NCBI GenBank assembly: GCA_023396095.1
Contig: JAEWXG010000002.1
Coordinates: forward strand, 1 to 42,224
Direction of reading: 5' to 3'
DNA: 42,224 nucleotides
Source: Bacillota bacterium
GTDB taxonomy: Bacteria > Bacillota > Clostridia > Christensenellales > UBA3700
The notes under the pieces are model-generated. The model was not told where the DNA came from and made no database searches. It saw nothing but the letters and a program-made list of their open reading frames with translations. Of this stretch, positions 34,207 to 42,131 are shown piece by piece (within the stretch, counting starts at the first letter, position 1; each line of letters opens with the position of its first letter). The translations under genes and the position numbers were made by a program.

Positions 34207-36066
34207 CTAGTTACTCTCTACTGAATCTATTTCTATTTTAAAGCCTAAGCTTTCTATTATTTTTTCAAACATAATTATTTCTTCTTCTGTTGCCTGATTA
34301 ATACTGTTTATCAATTGTGCATTAACTATTTGATTAAGATTTCCAATATTGTTTATATTACTCAATACTGTTTCTATTACATTTAACATCCAGTCACCAC
34401 CATTAAACCAATATGAATTGTATCCGATAATGTACTTGATGTGCCCCAATAAGGACGTTAAAACAAATATTTTATTTGGATAAATAATTGTATTTAAAAA
34501 TCCTTCACGCGACATTAGTCTATCTGCTGCATTTTGCAACGAAACAAACGCTTCTCTTCCTTCAATCTTCCCAGAAATAATATCTTGATTTATATCAATC
34601 AAATCTTCATATCTCTCATTAATTGACTCTGCTAAATATGTATTAACTTCTTGATTATCAACCTGTCTTAAAATAGATGGTAAAACAGGCAACACTTTAA
34701 TTATTAAATTGTTCAAATTAATCTTCCCATCAATTATTTTTTCACAAATTGAAACAATGCTTTTTTGATTCTCAGTCAATGTATCTTGATTCTCTTTCTT
34801 TATTTCTTCTATGATTTTTGCTGGCTTAACATTTGCAATTAATGCTCTAATTGCATCTAAATCGGATAATGCTTCTGCTTTCTTTTCATAAATTGTCGAT
34901 TTAGCATAAACCTTCCCAATCTCGTCTTCATCTTTTGAAGAAATAACCAAATATCCTTCGCCATCTAATATTCTTTCTAAATTATCCTTTGAAACACCTA
35001 GAATTTCAGCAACAGTTTCATTTACGTACAATGGATGAAAAACATCCGTTGCAAGCTCGATATGTCCCATTCCATTGCCTTCCTCTGTAAATATCTCGAG
35101 AGAATTTAAAGAAGTTGAATCTCCATCTGTATGATTATCAACCTCTCCATTAGATTTATTGCGAACATCTTCATCGTTAGTCAAATATTCCAATCTATTA
35201 AAGTTTCTCATAAATCTAGCATCAGGAGCATATACTGGCTTTAATTGTGTTTCATTTAAATATAACTTTTCAATACTCTTAATTAAATCGACCTTAACAT
35301 CAAGAATTTCTTTTTCTGTAGTGTTATTAGCCATAGATTTTGTGAAAAGATTTTTTGCCACTATTATTTTTCTATACAAAGAATGAACATGAGCTAATCT
35401 TAATTCACTGTTACCAATTAAAACCTCCCTCATCCCTGCTGGAAGCACCGGTATTGCAGAAATAAACATCTTATTTATCGTTTCTTTATTGTTAGCAATA
35501 TATACCAAACTCTTAAGCGCTATTTCATGTTCCCCATCATTTATTCTTGATATACATTCATTTATGTTTAGGTTATTGATCGCGTATTTAAATAAATCAA
35601 ATCCTGAGAGCGCAGTAAATGCGTTATCACCTAATTTTTTCAAATTATCAAAATACTCATCTCTAGTTAAAAGCGCTCCTTGTTTTAAAACATTTTGAGT
35701 TGCTTCCCCTACACTTGTTACATAATATAGCTTGTAATGAGCAGCTTTCATTATTCCTTTTTCGCGGAATTTTTCACTTAAGTCCATTCCTAATAAATAT
35801 TTTAATCCATTTAGTACAGAATCTTTATTGTAATAAAATAGTGGATTCACAATATCAAAAGGCAATGAAATATGTCCACTGCTTAATTTTCTATCATCCT
35901 CTAAATATACACCAAATATCTCTTGGCATACCAATCCTTTTTCGGCTGGTTTATTATCAGCATTTAGCGTATGTTGATTAACAACTTCACCATTGCTATT
36001 TGTTTCGATATCATCTGTTGATAGTAAATCGAATTTTAACGAATTCACGGTAAATAATTTTCCCAT
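34207..36066 (-). CDS. RpoC N-terminal-like tandem paralogue between rpoB and rpoC
   Basis: It has 619 residues with a strong GAGGAGG site. The N-terminus aligns with RpoC without gaps at first: GEV at 26-28 and TLN at 33-35 in both proteins, then GLVCQEIFG (44-52) against GLFCEKIFG. The zinc ribbon is replaced by about ten residues before SGHISLPF (63-70; RpoC MGHIELGV). SAIPVLPAGMRE (203-214) and LYRKII (230-235) then lead to LIKSIEKLYLNE (261-272), the clamp-helix region. The same order recurs: GMGHIELATDVFHPLY (332-347), VLPVLPSILRQ (458-468), LQNAADRLMSRE (510-521). It stops before any NADFDGD loop. It is thus a non-catalytic double copy of the RpoC N-terminal region. The linker 300-330 is acidic. 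Its function is unknown; a bound polymerase component or a sigma/NusG decoy is inferred. Confidence 0.85.
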   Translation of the reverse strand: MGKLFTVNSLKFDLLSTDDIETNSNGEVVNQHTLNADNKPAEKGLVCQEIFGVYLEDDRKLSSGHISLPFDIVNPLFYYNKDSVLNGLKYLLGMDLSEKFREKGIMKAAHYKLYYVTSVGEATQNVLKQGALLTRDEYFDNLKKLGDNAFTALSGFDLFKYAINNLNINECISRINDGEHEIALKSLVYIANNKETINKMFISAIPVLPAGMREVLIGNSELRLAHVHSLYRKIIVAKNLFTKSMANNTTEKEILDVKVDLIKSIEKLYLNETQLKPVYAPDARFMRNFNRLEYLTNDEDVRNKSNGEVDNHTDGDSTSLNSLEIFTEEGNGMGHIELATDVFHPLYVNETVAEILGVSKDNLERILDGEGYLVISSKDEDEIGKVYAKSTIYEKKAEALSDLDAIRALIANVKPAKIIEEIKKENQDTLTENQKSIVSICEKIIDGKINLNNLIIKVLPVLPSILRQVDNQEVNTYLAESINERYEDLIDINQDIISGKIEGREAFVSLQNAADRLMSREGFLNTIIYPNKIFVLTSLLGHIKYIIGYNSYWFNGGDWMLNVIETVLSNINNIGNLNQIVNAQLINSINQATEEEIIMFEKIIESLGFKIEIDSVESN

Positions 36067-36087
36067 TATTTTTACCTCCTCTTTATA

Positions 36088-39000
36088 TTATTCGTCTAAC
36101 CATCCTGTATCTTCTATTTCTAATGTAAACTCTTCATTTTCTTCAATCTCTTCAAAGTTTTCATTATCCGTCTTAACAATATCAGATAAGATATCAACCT
36201 CATTAAGATTATCATGCGAATGCTCATGGAAATCATCTGTTTGTGTTGGTTGATCCAAATCAATTTCTCTATTATCTTCTGTTAACAATCTTACATCCAA
36301 TGCTAAAGATTTCATTTCTTTTATTAACATTTTAAATGCTTCTGGCACCCCAAATTCAGCAACATTTTGTCCTTTTTGAATTGCCTTCATTGCTTTATTT
36401 CTACCATCAACATCATCTGATTTAATTGTTAACATTTCTTGTAAAATGTGCGCAGCGCCATACCCCTCTAGAGCCCAAACTTCCATTTCTCCGAATCTTT
36501 GTCCACCAAATTGAGCTTTTCCTCCTAAAGGTTGCTTTGTTGTAATAGCATACGAACCTGTACTACGAGCGTGAATTTTATCATCAACTAAGTGACCTAA
36601 CTTCAAGTAATACATATATCCAACTGTAACTTTATTATCAAATGGCTCGCCAGTTCTTCCATCATACAACTGTATCTTTCCGTCTTCTGGCATTCCAGCA
36701 TCTTTTAACAATGCAGAGATTTGCTCACTCTTAATTCCATCAAATACCGGTCTTTCCACTTTCCAATTTAAAGCTTTTGCAGCTAACCCTAAGTGAACCT
36801 CCAAAATTTGTCCTACATTCATACGAGAAGGAACACCTAGCGGATTCAATAAGATTTGAATTGGAGTGCCATCTGCCATATATGGCATGTCTTCTCTTGG
36901 CAACACTTTTGAAACAACGCCTTTATTTCCGTGTCTTCCAGCCATTTTATCTCCAATTGAAATTTTTCTCTTTTGCGCAACATAAACTTTAATCTTCTTA
37001 ACAACACCTGGGTCTAAAACATCACCTTTTTCTTTAGAAAATTCTTCAACCCCTACAACGACACCATATTCACCGTGTGGCATTCTAAAAGAAGTATTCT
37101 TAACATCTTTCGACTTATCACCAAGAATTGAACGAATAGCTTTTTCTTCTGGACTTAATTCCACTTCTCCCTTTGGAGTAATTTTACCAACCAAGATGTC
37201 TCCAGATTGAACTTGCGCTCCTATACGTACAATACCGTTATCATCCAACTTGTTATATAAAGTTGTTTGAGGAATATCTTTAGTAATGATTTCTTCTCCA
37301 AGTTTTAAAATATCCTTTGCAACTACCTCATAAACATTTATATGTATTGATGTAAATACATCATCTTTAACTAAATCTTCACTAATCAAAACAGCATCTT
37401 CGTAGTTATATCCTTCCCATTCCATAAAGGCAACAAGAATATTTTTTCCAAGTGCTAACTCACCATTGCAAATAGCAAAACCATCAGCAATAACCTCGTT
37501 CTTCTTAATTTCCTGTCCGCATGAAACAATAGGTTTTTGGTTAACACAAGTACTTGCATTTGTTCTTTCAAACTTAATTAAATCGTATTTTAGGTCAACA
37601 CCTTGCTTATTCTTAACAACAATTGTTTCTGAATCAACATATGTAACCACACCATCTTCTTTAGCAACAACTGATACTCCACTATCGATTGCAACTTTAT
37701 GCTCTAAACCTGTTGCAACAATTGGTTGTTCCGTCTTCATTAAAGGTACTGCTTGACGTTGCATGTTAGACCCCATTAATGCTCTCGTTGTATCATCGTG
37801 TTCCAAGAAAGGTATTAATGAAGTAGCGATAGAAATTAATTGTTTTGGAGAAACATCCATAAAATCAACTTTCTCTCTATTGTATTCTTTAATCTCTTCT
37901 TTATATCTACACTTAACACGTTCATTGGCAAAATACCCTATTTTCTCACCTTTATTTTCAACATATGCAATCTCTTCATTTGCTTGAGCAATAACATATC
38001 TATCTTCTTCTTCAGCATCAAGATATACTATTTCATTTGTAATAGTTTTTGTCTTTTTATCTACTTTTCTGTATGGTGTTTCTAAAAATCCATATTTATT
38101 TACTCTTGCATATAAAGCTAATGAAGTAATTAATCCAATGTTTTGTCCTTCTGGCGTTTCAATAGGACACATTCTTCCATAGTGAGTATAATCAATATCT
38201 CTTACTGAAAATCCTGCTCTTTCCTTTGTTAATCCATGGTTTCCTAAAGCTGATAATTTTCTCTTATGAGTTAAAGCAGAAATTGGATTAATGTGATCCA
38301 TTGTTTGTGAAAGTGGGTCAGTATTAAAAAACTCCTTTACTCCACCAGTTATTGATTTAACATTTATTAAAGTTTTTGGATTTACATATTCATTATCAGC
38401 TAAACTGCTTAGCTTATCTTGAATAAACTTCTTTAACTTTTCAAAACTCTTTTTTAACTGATCTTGCAATAATTCGCCTATTGGACGTACTCTCTTATTT
38501 CCCAAGTGATCTGTTATATCGATATATCCAATGTCATATTGCAAACCTAAATTATAGTTAATTGTTGCTACTATATCATCTGGAGTTAAACTTCTATTAA
38601 TTAAATCCCCTTCCTCTTGATGAGCTCTTATTAAAGAAATAATTTGATCTCTGTTTTCTGCAACATCTAGAATCTTCTTTAATGTTGGATAATATACTTT
38701 TTCATCCAACTTTAATTCTTCCATTTCTGTATCAGTTAAATCTACAAATGCTCTTATATCTACAATGTTGTTTCCGTAAACTTTGAATATAACTTCTTTT
38801 CCGTTAAATATTTTTCTAATTTTAACTGCATTGATACCTTTATTTTGAATTGCAATAGCTCTTTCTTCATCCAATTCTTCCCCAGCACGTGCAATAATTT
38901 CAACTTCGCCCGTCTTATCGTTAATATATTGAATATCTTCAGCTAAGCAAACATCTGTTCCATAAATTCTTTTTGATAAAGCAAGTTTCTTGTTTAGTTT

Positions 39001-39837
39001 ATATCTACCAACTGGTGCAAGGTCATATCTTTCACGACTAAACAAAAGTCCTCTTACATATTTTGTCATTTCTTCCTGATTTGGATTTTCAACGGTTTTC
39101 TTTGCATGAACATAAATATTTTCAACAGCTTCCTCTACATTTTCGCTAGAATCCTTTTCTATTGTCTTAGCGATAATTGGATGATTATCAAACAAATCTA
39201 GAACTTCTTGATCTGTACCTTCACCAGCTACCCCCAAAGCTCTAATGAGAGTTGTTGAAAAATTCTTTAATTTATCAATCTTTACATGCAAAACGTTGTT
39301 TGCATCTTGCTCAAATACTAACCAAGTTCCCCTAGCTGGCTGAATTTTAGTTAAAAATTTAAACTCACCATTTTTATCTAAGTATTTATCGCAAAATACA
39401 CCGTAACTTTTAGATAATTGGCTTACAACAACTTTTTCGCCACCGTTTAGTATAAAAGAGCCATTCTCTGTCATTATTGGCATATCACAAATAAAAACAT
39501 CTTCTTTAACACTTGGAGCATTAGATCTTATTAGCTCAACCGAGATTTTTAATGGTTTCGAATATGTTAAATCTTTCAATCTACAAGTTTTTATAGTACT
39601 ACTTGGTTCTTCATCAAAATGAGGATTTGATAAAATAACTTGGTTTTCCCCAGAAATTTCTTTGATTGGAGAAATTTCTTTTAAAATTTCCGCAAGACCA
39701 GTTTCAAGAAATTTTTGATAAGATTGTTTTTGCAATTCAATCAAATATGGTAATTCCAAAACCTCTTCGATCTTAGAAAAACTTTTCCTTATTGTGTTTC
39801 CACGCTTCACATCATGAACTTCGTATTTTACTGCCAT
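36088..39837 (-). CDS. rpoB: RNA polymerase beta subunit
   Basis: It has 1249 residues from the ATG at 39837 (MAVKYEVHDVKRG); upstream TTG starts lie in the structured leader. The beta fold elements are intact: the rifamycin pocket (PLSQTMDHINPISALTHKRK), GLTKERAGFSVRDIDYTHYGR, MEWEGYNYEDAVLIS, KMAGRHGNKGVVSKVLP and GGKAQFGGQRFGEMEVWALE. The C-terminus has a long acidic tail. The ribosome site is weak (GAAAGAA), so leader structure may matter. Pocket residues F514 and R529 (E. coli numbering) are Thr and Lys here. It is the first gene of the rpoB-paralogue-rpoC-metK operon. Confidence 0.98.
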   Translation of the reverse strand: MAVKYEVHDVKRGNTIRKSFSKIEEVLELPYLIELQKQSYQKFLETGLAEILKEISPIKEISGENQVILSNPHFDEEPSSTIKTCRLKDLTYSKPLKISVELIRSNAPSVKEDVFICDMPIMTENGSFILNGGEKVVVSQLSKSYGVFCDKYLDKNGEFKFLTKIQPARGTWLVFEQDANNVLHVKIDKLKNFSTTLIRALGVAGEGTDQEVLDLFDNHPIIAKTIEKDSSENVEEAVENIYVHAKKTVENPNQEEMTKYVRGLLFSRERYDLAPVGRYKLNKKLALSKRIYGTDVCLAEDIQYINDKTGEVEIIARAGEELDEERAIAIQNKGINAVKIRKIFNGKEVIFKVYGNNIVDIRAFVDLTDTEMEELKLDEKVYYPTLKKILDVAENRDQIISLIRAHQEEGDLINRSLTPDDIVATINYNLGLQYDIGYIDITDHLGNKRVRPIGELLQDQLKKSFEKLKKFIQDKLSSLADNEYVNPKTLINVKSITGGVKEFFNTDPLSQTMDHINPISALTHKRKLSALGNHGLTKERAGFSVRDIDYTHYGRMCPIETPEGQNIGLITSLALYARVNKYGFLETPYRKVDKKTKTITNEIVYLDAEEEDRYVIAQANEEIAYVENKGEKIGYFANERVKCRYKEEIKEYNREKVDFMDVSPKQLISIATSLIPFLEHDDTTRALMGSNMQRQAVPLMKTEQPIVATGLEHKVAIDSGVSVVAKEDGVVTYVDSETIVVKNKQGVDLKYDLIKFERTNASTCVNQKPIVSCGQEIKKNEVIADGFAICNGELALGKNILVAFMEWEGYNYEDAVLISEDLVKDDVFTSIHINVYEVVAKDILKLGEEIITKDIPQTTLYNKLDDNGIVRIGAQVQSGDILVGKITPKGEVELSPEEKAIRSILGDKSKDVKNTSFRMPHGEYGVVVGVEEFSKEKGDVLDPGVVKKIKVYVAQKRKISIGDKMAGRHGNKGVVSKVLPREDMPYMADGTPIQILLNPLGVPSRMNVGQILEVHLGLAAKALNWKVERPVFDGIKSEQISALLKDAGMPEDGKIQLYDGRTGEPFDNKVTVGYMYYLKLGHLVDDKIHARSTGSYAITTKQPLGGKAQFGGQRFGEMEVWALEGYGAAHILQEMLTIKSDDVDGRNKAMKAIQKGQNVAEFGVPEAFKMLIKEMKSLALDVRLLTEDNREIDLDQPTQTDDFHEHSHDNLNEVDILSDIVKTDNENFEEIEENEEFTLEIEDTGWLDE

Positions 39838-39845
39838 AAATGTTC

Positions 39846-39922
39846 TTTCAGCCAACAGAATGTATCCCAACGATTGCAACTCAAGCGCACCACAACTTGG
39901 CTGCCAACATTCTTGCCTGAAA
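39846..39922 (-). promoter_or_regulatory. Structured 5' leader of the rpoB operon
   Basis: On the minus strand TTTCAG (39917-39922) pairs with CTGAAA (39846-39851). Inside it AGAATGT (39907-39913) pairs with ACATTCT (39857-39863). An alternative pairing of CAGCCAA with TTGGCTG would break the outer stem. An AGGAG at 39924-39928 and a nine-codon frame (MLAAKLWCA, 39910 to 39881) lie in it. It may attenuate or autoregulate rpoB; no known leader class is recognised. Confidence 0.45.
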
Positions 39923-39940
39923 CTCTCCTTTTTAGTATTA

Positions 39941-39968
39941 TTTATAAAAGTGCTACAATTTTTCTCAA
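39941..39968 (-). promoter_or_regulatory. Promoter of the rpoB operon
   Basis: Minus-strand TTGAGA (39963-39968) and TATAAA (39941-39946) are 16 bases apart. Transcription would start near 39934, giving a leader of about 97 bases. Confidence 0.5.
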
Positions 39969-40650
39969 ATTTTACTATTATATATATAAATGTTTTAATT
40001 CCCTACTATAATATAGAACGTAAAAATATGCAATTATTAATTGTAGCACTTGCACACATGCATGTCAAACACAAAACTTTGCCTTTTTTGCCTATTTCGT
40101 TTAAAAATATTATTTAAAATATGCATTTCTTCAACATAAAATCATAACATTTTTGATTTCTCTTTCCCCAACAATTCTTGCCCGATATACTAACCTTCCA
40201 AGGCGGAAATAAAATCGCAAAATTTTTACAAGTTTTTTATTAGATTTTAAATATGAAAAGCGCCTATTTTTAATTTTACAGCATTTTCAATAGTATTGTA
40301 TCGTTATAATATTTATTACAATAATTATTCTATTATTTAACCTTTTCTTAAAAATAAATAAAAATTCATGCATCTGAGCACTTTGGCTCTATCCTTACAC
40401 TATTCACTAAACTAAACATCCACAAAACCAAAAAATATGCAAAAATTACTCAATTCCATGCAAATTAAATTATAATACACTAATTACTATAGTTTTTTTG
40501 ACGCAACAGTCTCCTCACCAATACCTAAACGAAGATTGCATTTTAAAATAATTTTAAACTATATGATCACCTCCAACAAAACCGATTTATATTTGCACCT
40601 GCTAATTGCTAACATATTTTAAAAACTTGTATAAATTAAATATTTTTTGT
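39969..40650. other. Long gene-free region upstream of rpoB
   Basis: About 680 bases have no credible gene on either strand. The rplJ and rplL genes usually found before rpoB are absent. On the minus strand there is a strong ribosome-site-like GGAGGTGATC (40565-40574) and another GGTGAGGAG near 40515, neither followed by a usable frame. Possible decayed gene or regulatory DNA. Confidence 0.4.
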
Positions 40651-40679
40651 TTGACTCTAGAACCAAAATGATATAAGAT
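40651..40679 (+). promoter_or_regulatory. Promoter of tRNA-Asn
   Basis: TTGACT (40651-40656) and TAAGAT (40674-40679) are 17 bases apart, 16 bases upstream of the tRNA. Confidence 0.6.
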
Positions 40680-40695
40680 ATTTAAGTGATTTTAA

Positions 40696-40772
40696 GCCCC
40701 AATAGCTCAGTTGGTTAGAGCACATGACTGTTAATCATGGTGTCGTTGGTTCAAGTCCATCTTGGGGCGCCA
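40696..40772 (+). tRNA. tRNA-Asn (anticodon GTT)
   Basis: The acceptor GCCCCAA pairs with TTGGGGC. D arm TAGCTCAGTTGGTTAGAGC, anticodon loop CTGTTAA giving GTT, and T loop GGTTCAAGTCC are all present. CCA is encoded. Confidence 0.97.
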
Positions 40773-40780
40773 AAATAGTA

Positions 40781-40809
40781 AAAAATAGTCCAAAAAAGGG
40801 CTATTTTTT
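40781..40809 (+). terminator. Terminator after tRNA-Asn
   Basis: AAAAATAGTCC and GGGCTATTTTTT pair with one G-T wobble over an A-rich loop, followed by T residues. Confidence 0.8.
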
Positions 40810-41169
40810 CATGCAATGCAATATTTTACTATTAATTTTTTATATTTTCTTTATTTATCTCGATAAATATCTTATGAAAAAGTTGTCAAATAGTTGTCAA
40901 TTTTTCTAAACTCTTAGAGCTCATAATTGATATGAATATTAAATTTTTTTAAGTAAAAAAAGGATAATACCAACATCTTACCTTCCTCTTCTTTACTCCT
41001 TATATTAATAATGTACGAACATCGCTTAATGATAGTTATTAACTTGTAAGTAAATATTCACAAAAAACTGAAGGCTTTAAATTTCCCAAACATGACAAGA
41101 TACTATTAAATATTGCTAAAACAATTAAACATCAAATAATTTGCATAAAACAATTTTATATCTTTAGTA
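40810..41169. other. Gene-free region downstream of tRNA-Asn
   Basis: No open frame with a ribosome site is seen. A direct repeat AGTTGTCAA occurs at 40881-40889 and 40892-40900, of the kind sometimes found near integration sites. No integrase is present. The rest shows no recognisable signal. Confidence 0.35.
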
Positions 41170-41198
41170 TTAACTTTCTTTCTCAGATAAGTTAATAT
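41170..41198 (+). promoter_or_regulatory. Promoter abutting the HAAS-aroQ operon start
   Basis: TTAACT (41170-41175) and TAATAT (41193-41198) are 17 bases apart, and the ATG is at 41205. The predicted transcription start coincides with the start codon, and there is no ribosome site. Confidence 0.4.
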
Positions 41199-41204
41199 AT
41201 TCTT

Positions 41205-41651
41205 ATGAAAGAGTATTTAGATAAGCTTAGAGCACTATTAATAGCAAACAATGTTTTTGATTCTGAAAATATTTTTTTGCGTTATGAAATGCAAGTTAAC
41301 AAATTTCTAAACGATGGACTAACAGAAGATGAAATTATTAGCATCTTGGGCACTCCAGAAAAAATTGTTGAAATCGAAATTAATAAAAATAAATCTTCTA
41401 CTAAAAAGAATTTTGACATTAAAGAATTATTTTATTTTTCTGCCATTTCCATTTTCATGTTGATTTTTATGATTTTTCTATATATTTGTTTATCAAGCAT
41501 ACTTGTCCCTTTCTTGGCTATAATAAGCAACAATTTACATATTGCAATTCTTTCCGTTGTTGCATCATTTTTAGCGATAATCCTAACTGCTGGGATAGTT
41601 GCTTGGGAAATAAAAATATTAATACGATCAAGGAGACTAAAAGATGAATAA
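41205..41651 (+). CDS. HAAS/DUF1700-type membrane protein
   Basis: It has 148 residues. The N-terminal helical domain (1-65) has the HAAS pattern: an initial EYLDKLRALL helix, a conserved acidic/aromatic stretch and GLTEDEIISILGTPEKIVEIEI. Two membrane segments follow (about 78-102 and 110-132), then a basic tail. Such proteins often pair with PadR regulators and act as signalling or anti-sigma-like partners; none is here. The stop overlaps the aroQ start by 8 bases. No ribosome site precedes the ATG. Confidence 0.7.
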   Translation: MKEYLDKLRALLIANNVFDSENIFLRYEMQVNKFLNDGLTEDEIISILGTPEKIVEIEINKNKSSTKKNFDIKELFYFSAISIFMLIFMIFLYICLSSILVPFLAIISNNLHIAILSVVASFLAIILTAGIVAWEIKILIRSRRLKDE

Positions 41652-42081
41652 AATCTACGTTATAAACGGCCCAAATATGAATATGCTCGGCAAAAGATCT
41701 CCAGAAATCTACGGAACTATGACTTTGGACGATATAAATATAGAAATGTCTAAAATAGCAACACAACATAATTTGCACTGTATTTTTCTCCAATCAAACT
41801 CAGAAGGTGATATTGTTTCTTTTATCCAGGAAGCCTATACAAATGCTTGCGCTATCATCATTAATCCTGCAGCATTATCGCATTATAGTTATGCTATTAG
41901 AGACGCATTGGAAATGCTCTCAATGCCTAAAATCGAAGTACATATGACAGATATTTTAAATAGAGAAGGTTTCAGGCAACAAATCGTCACAGGCGAGGTT
42001 TGCGATCATATTATTTGCGGTAAAAAGGAAAATAGTTATTATGAAGCTTTGCATTATATAATAGAAAGAATAAAACAATAA
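41644..42081 (+). CDS. aroQ: 3-Dehydroquinate dehydratase, type II
   Basis: It has 145 residues, the usual length. It dehydrates 3-dehydroquinate in the shikimate pathway as a dodecamer. Motifs are NGPNMNMLGKRSPEIYG with the catalytic Tyr23, LQSNSEGDIVSFI, INPAALSHYSYAIRDAL with Asn74 and His80, and KIEVHMTDI with His100, followed by REGFRQQ. The start overlaps the HAAS gene, so translation is coupled. No other shikimate gene is in the window. Confidence 0.95.
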   Translation: MNKIYVINGPNMNMLGKRSPEIYGTMTLDDINIEMSKIATQHNLHCIFLQSNSEGDIVSFIQEAYTNACAIIINPAALSHYSYAIRDALEMLSMPKIEVHMTDILNREGFRQQIVTGEVCDHIICGKKENSYYEALHYIIERIKQ

Positions 42082-42097
42082 AATTTATACGCCATAT

Positions 42098-42125
42098 AAA
42101 AAAGGACTAAGAATAGTCCTTTTTT
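42098..42125. terminator. Bidirectional terminator between aroQ and 5S rRNA
   Basis: AAAAAAGGACT (42098-42108) and AGTCCTTTTTT (42115-42125) form an 11-bp stem with a 6-base loop. It can end both the aroQ transcript and the convergent rRNA transcript. Confidence 0.9.
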
Positions 42126-42131
42126 AATTGA

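Noticed and set aside
34207..36066. The RpoC-like gene as a broken rpoC duplicate (pseudogene)
   Set aside because: It is a single open frame with a strong ribosome site, a normal stop, and a 14-base gap to rpoC. The internal duplication and compact replacement of the zinc ribbon point to a maintained gene.
40565..40574. GATCACCTCC resembles the 3' end of 16S rRNA
   Set aside because: Only ten bases match and nothing upstream resembles 16S rRNA. It is the complement of a ribosome-site-like sequence.
40724..40909. 61-codon frame starting inside tRNA-Asn
   Set aside because: It begins within the tRNA anticodon arm and runs through the terminator.
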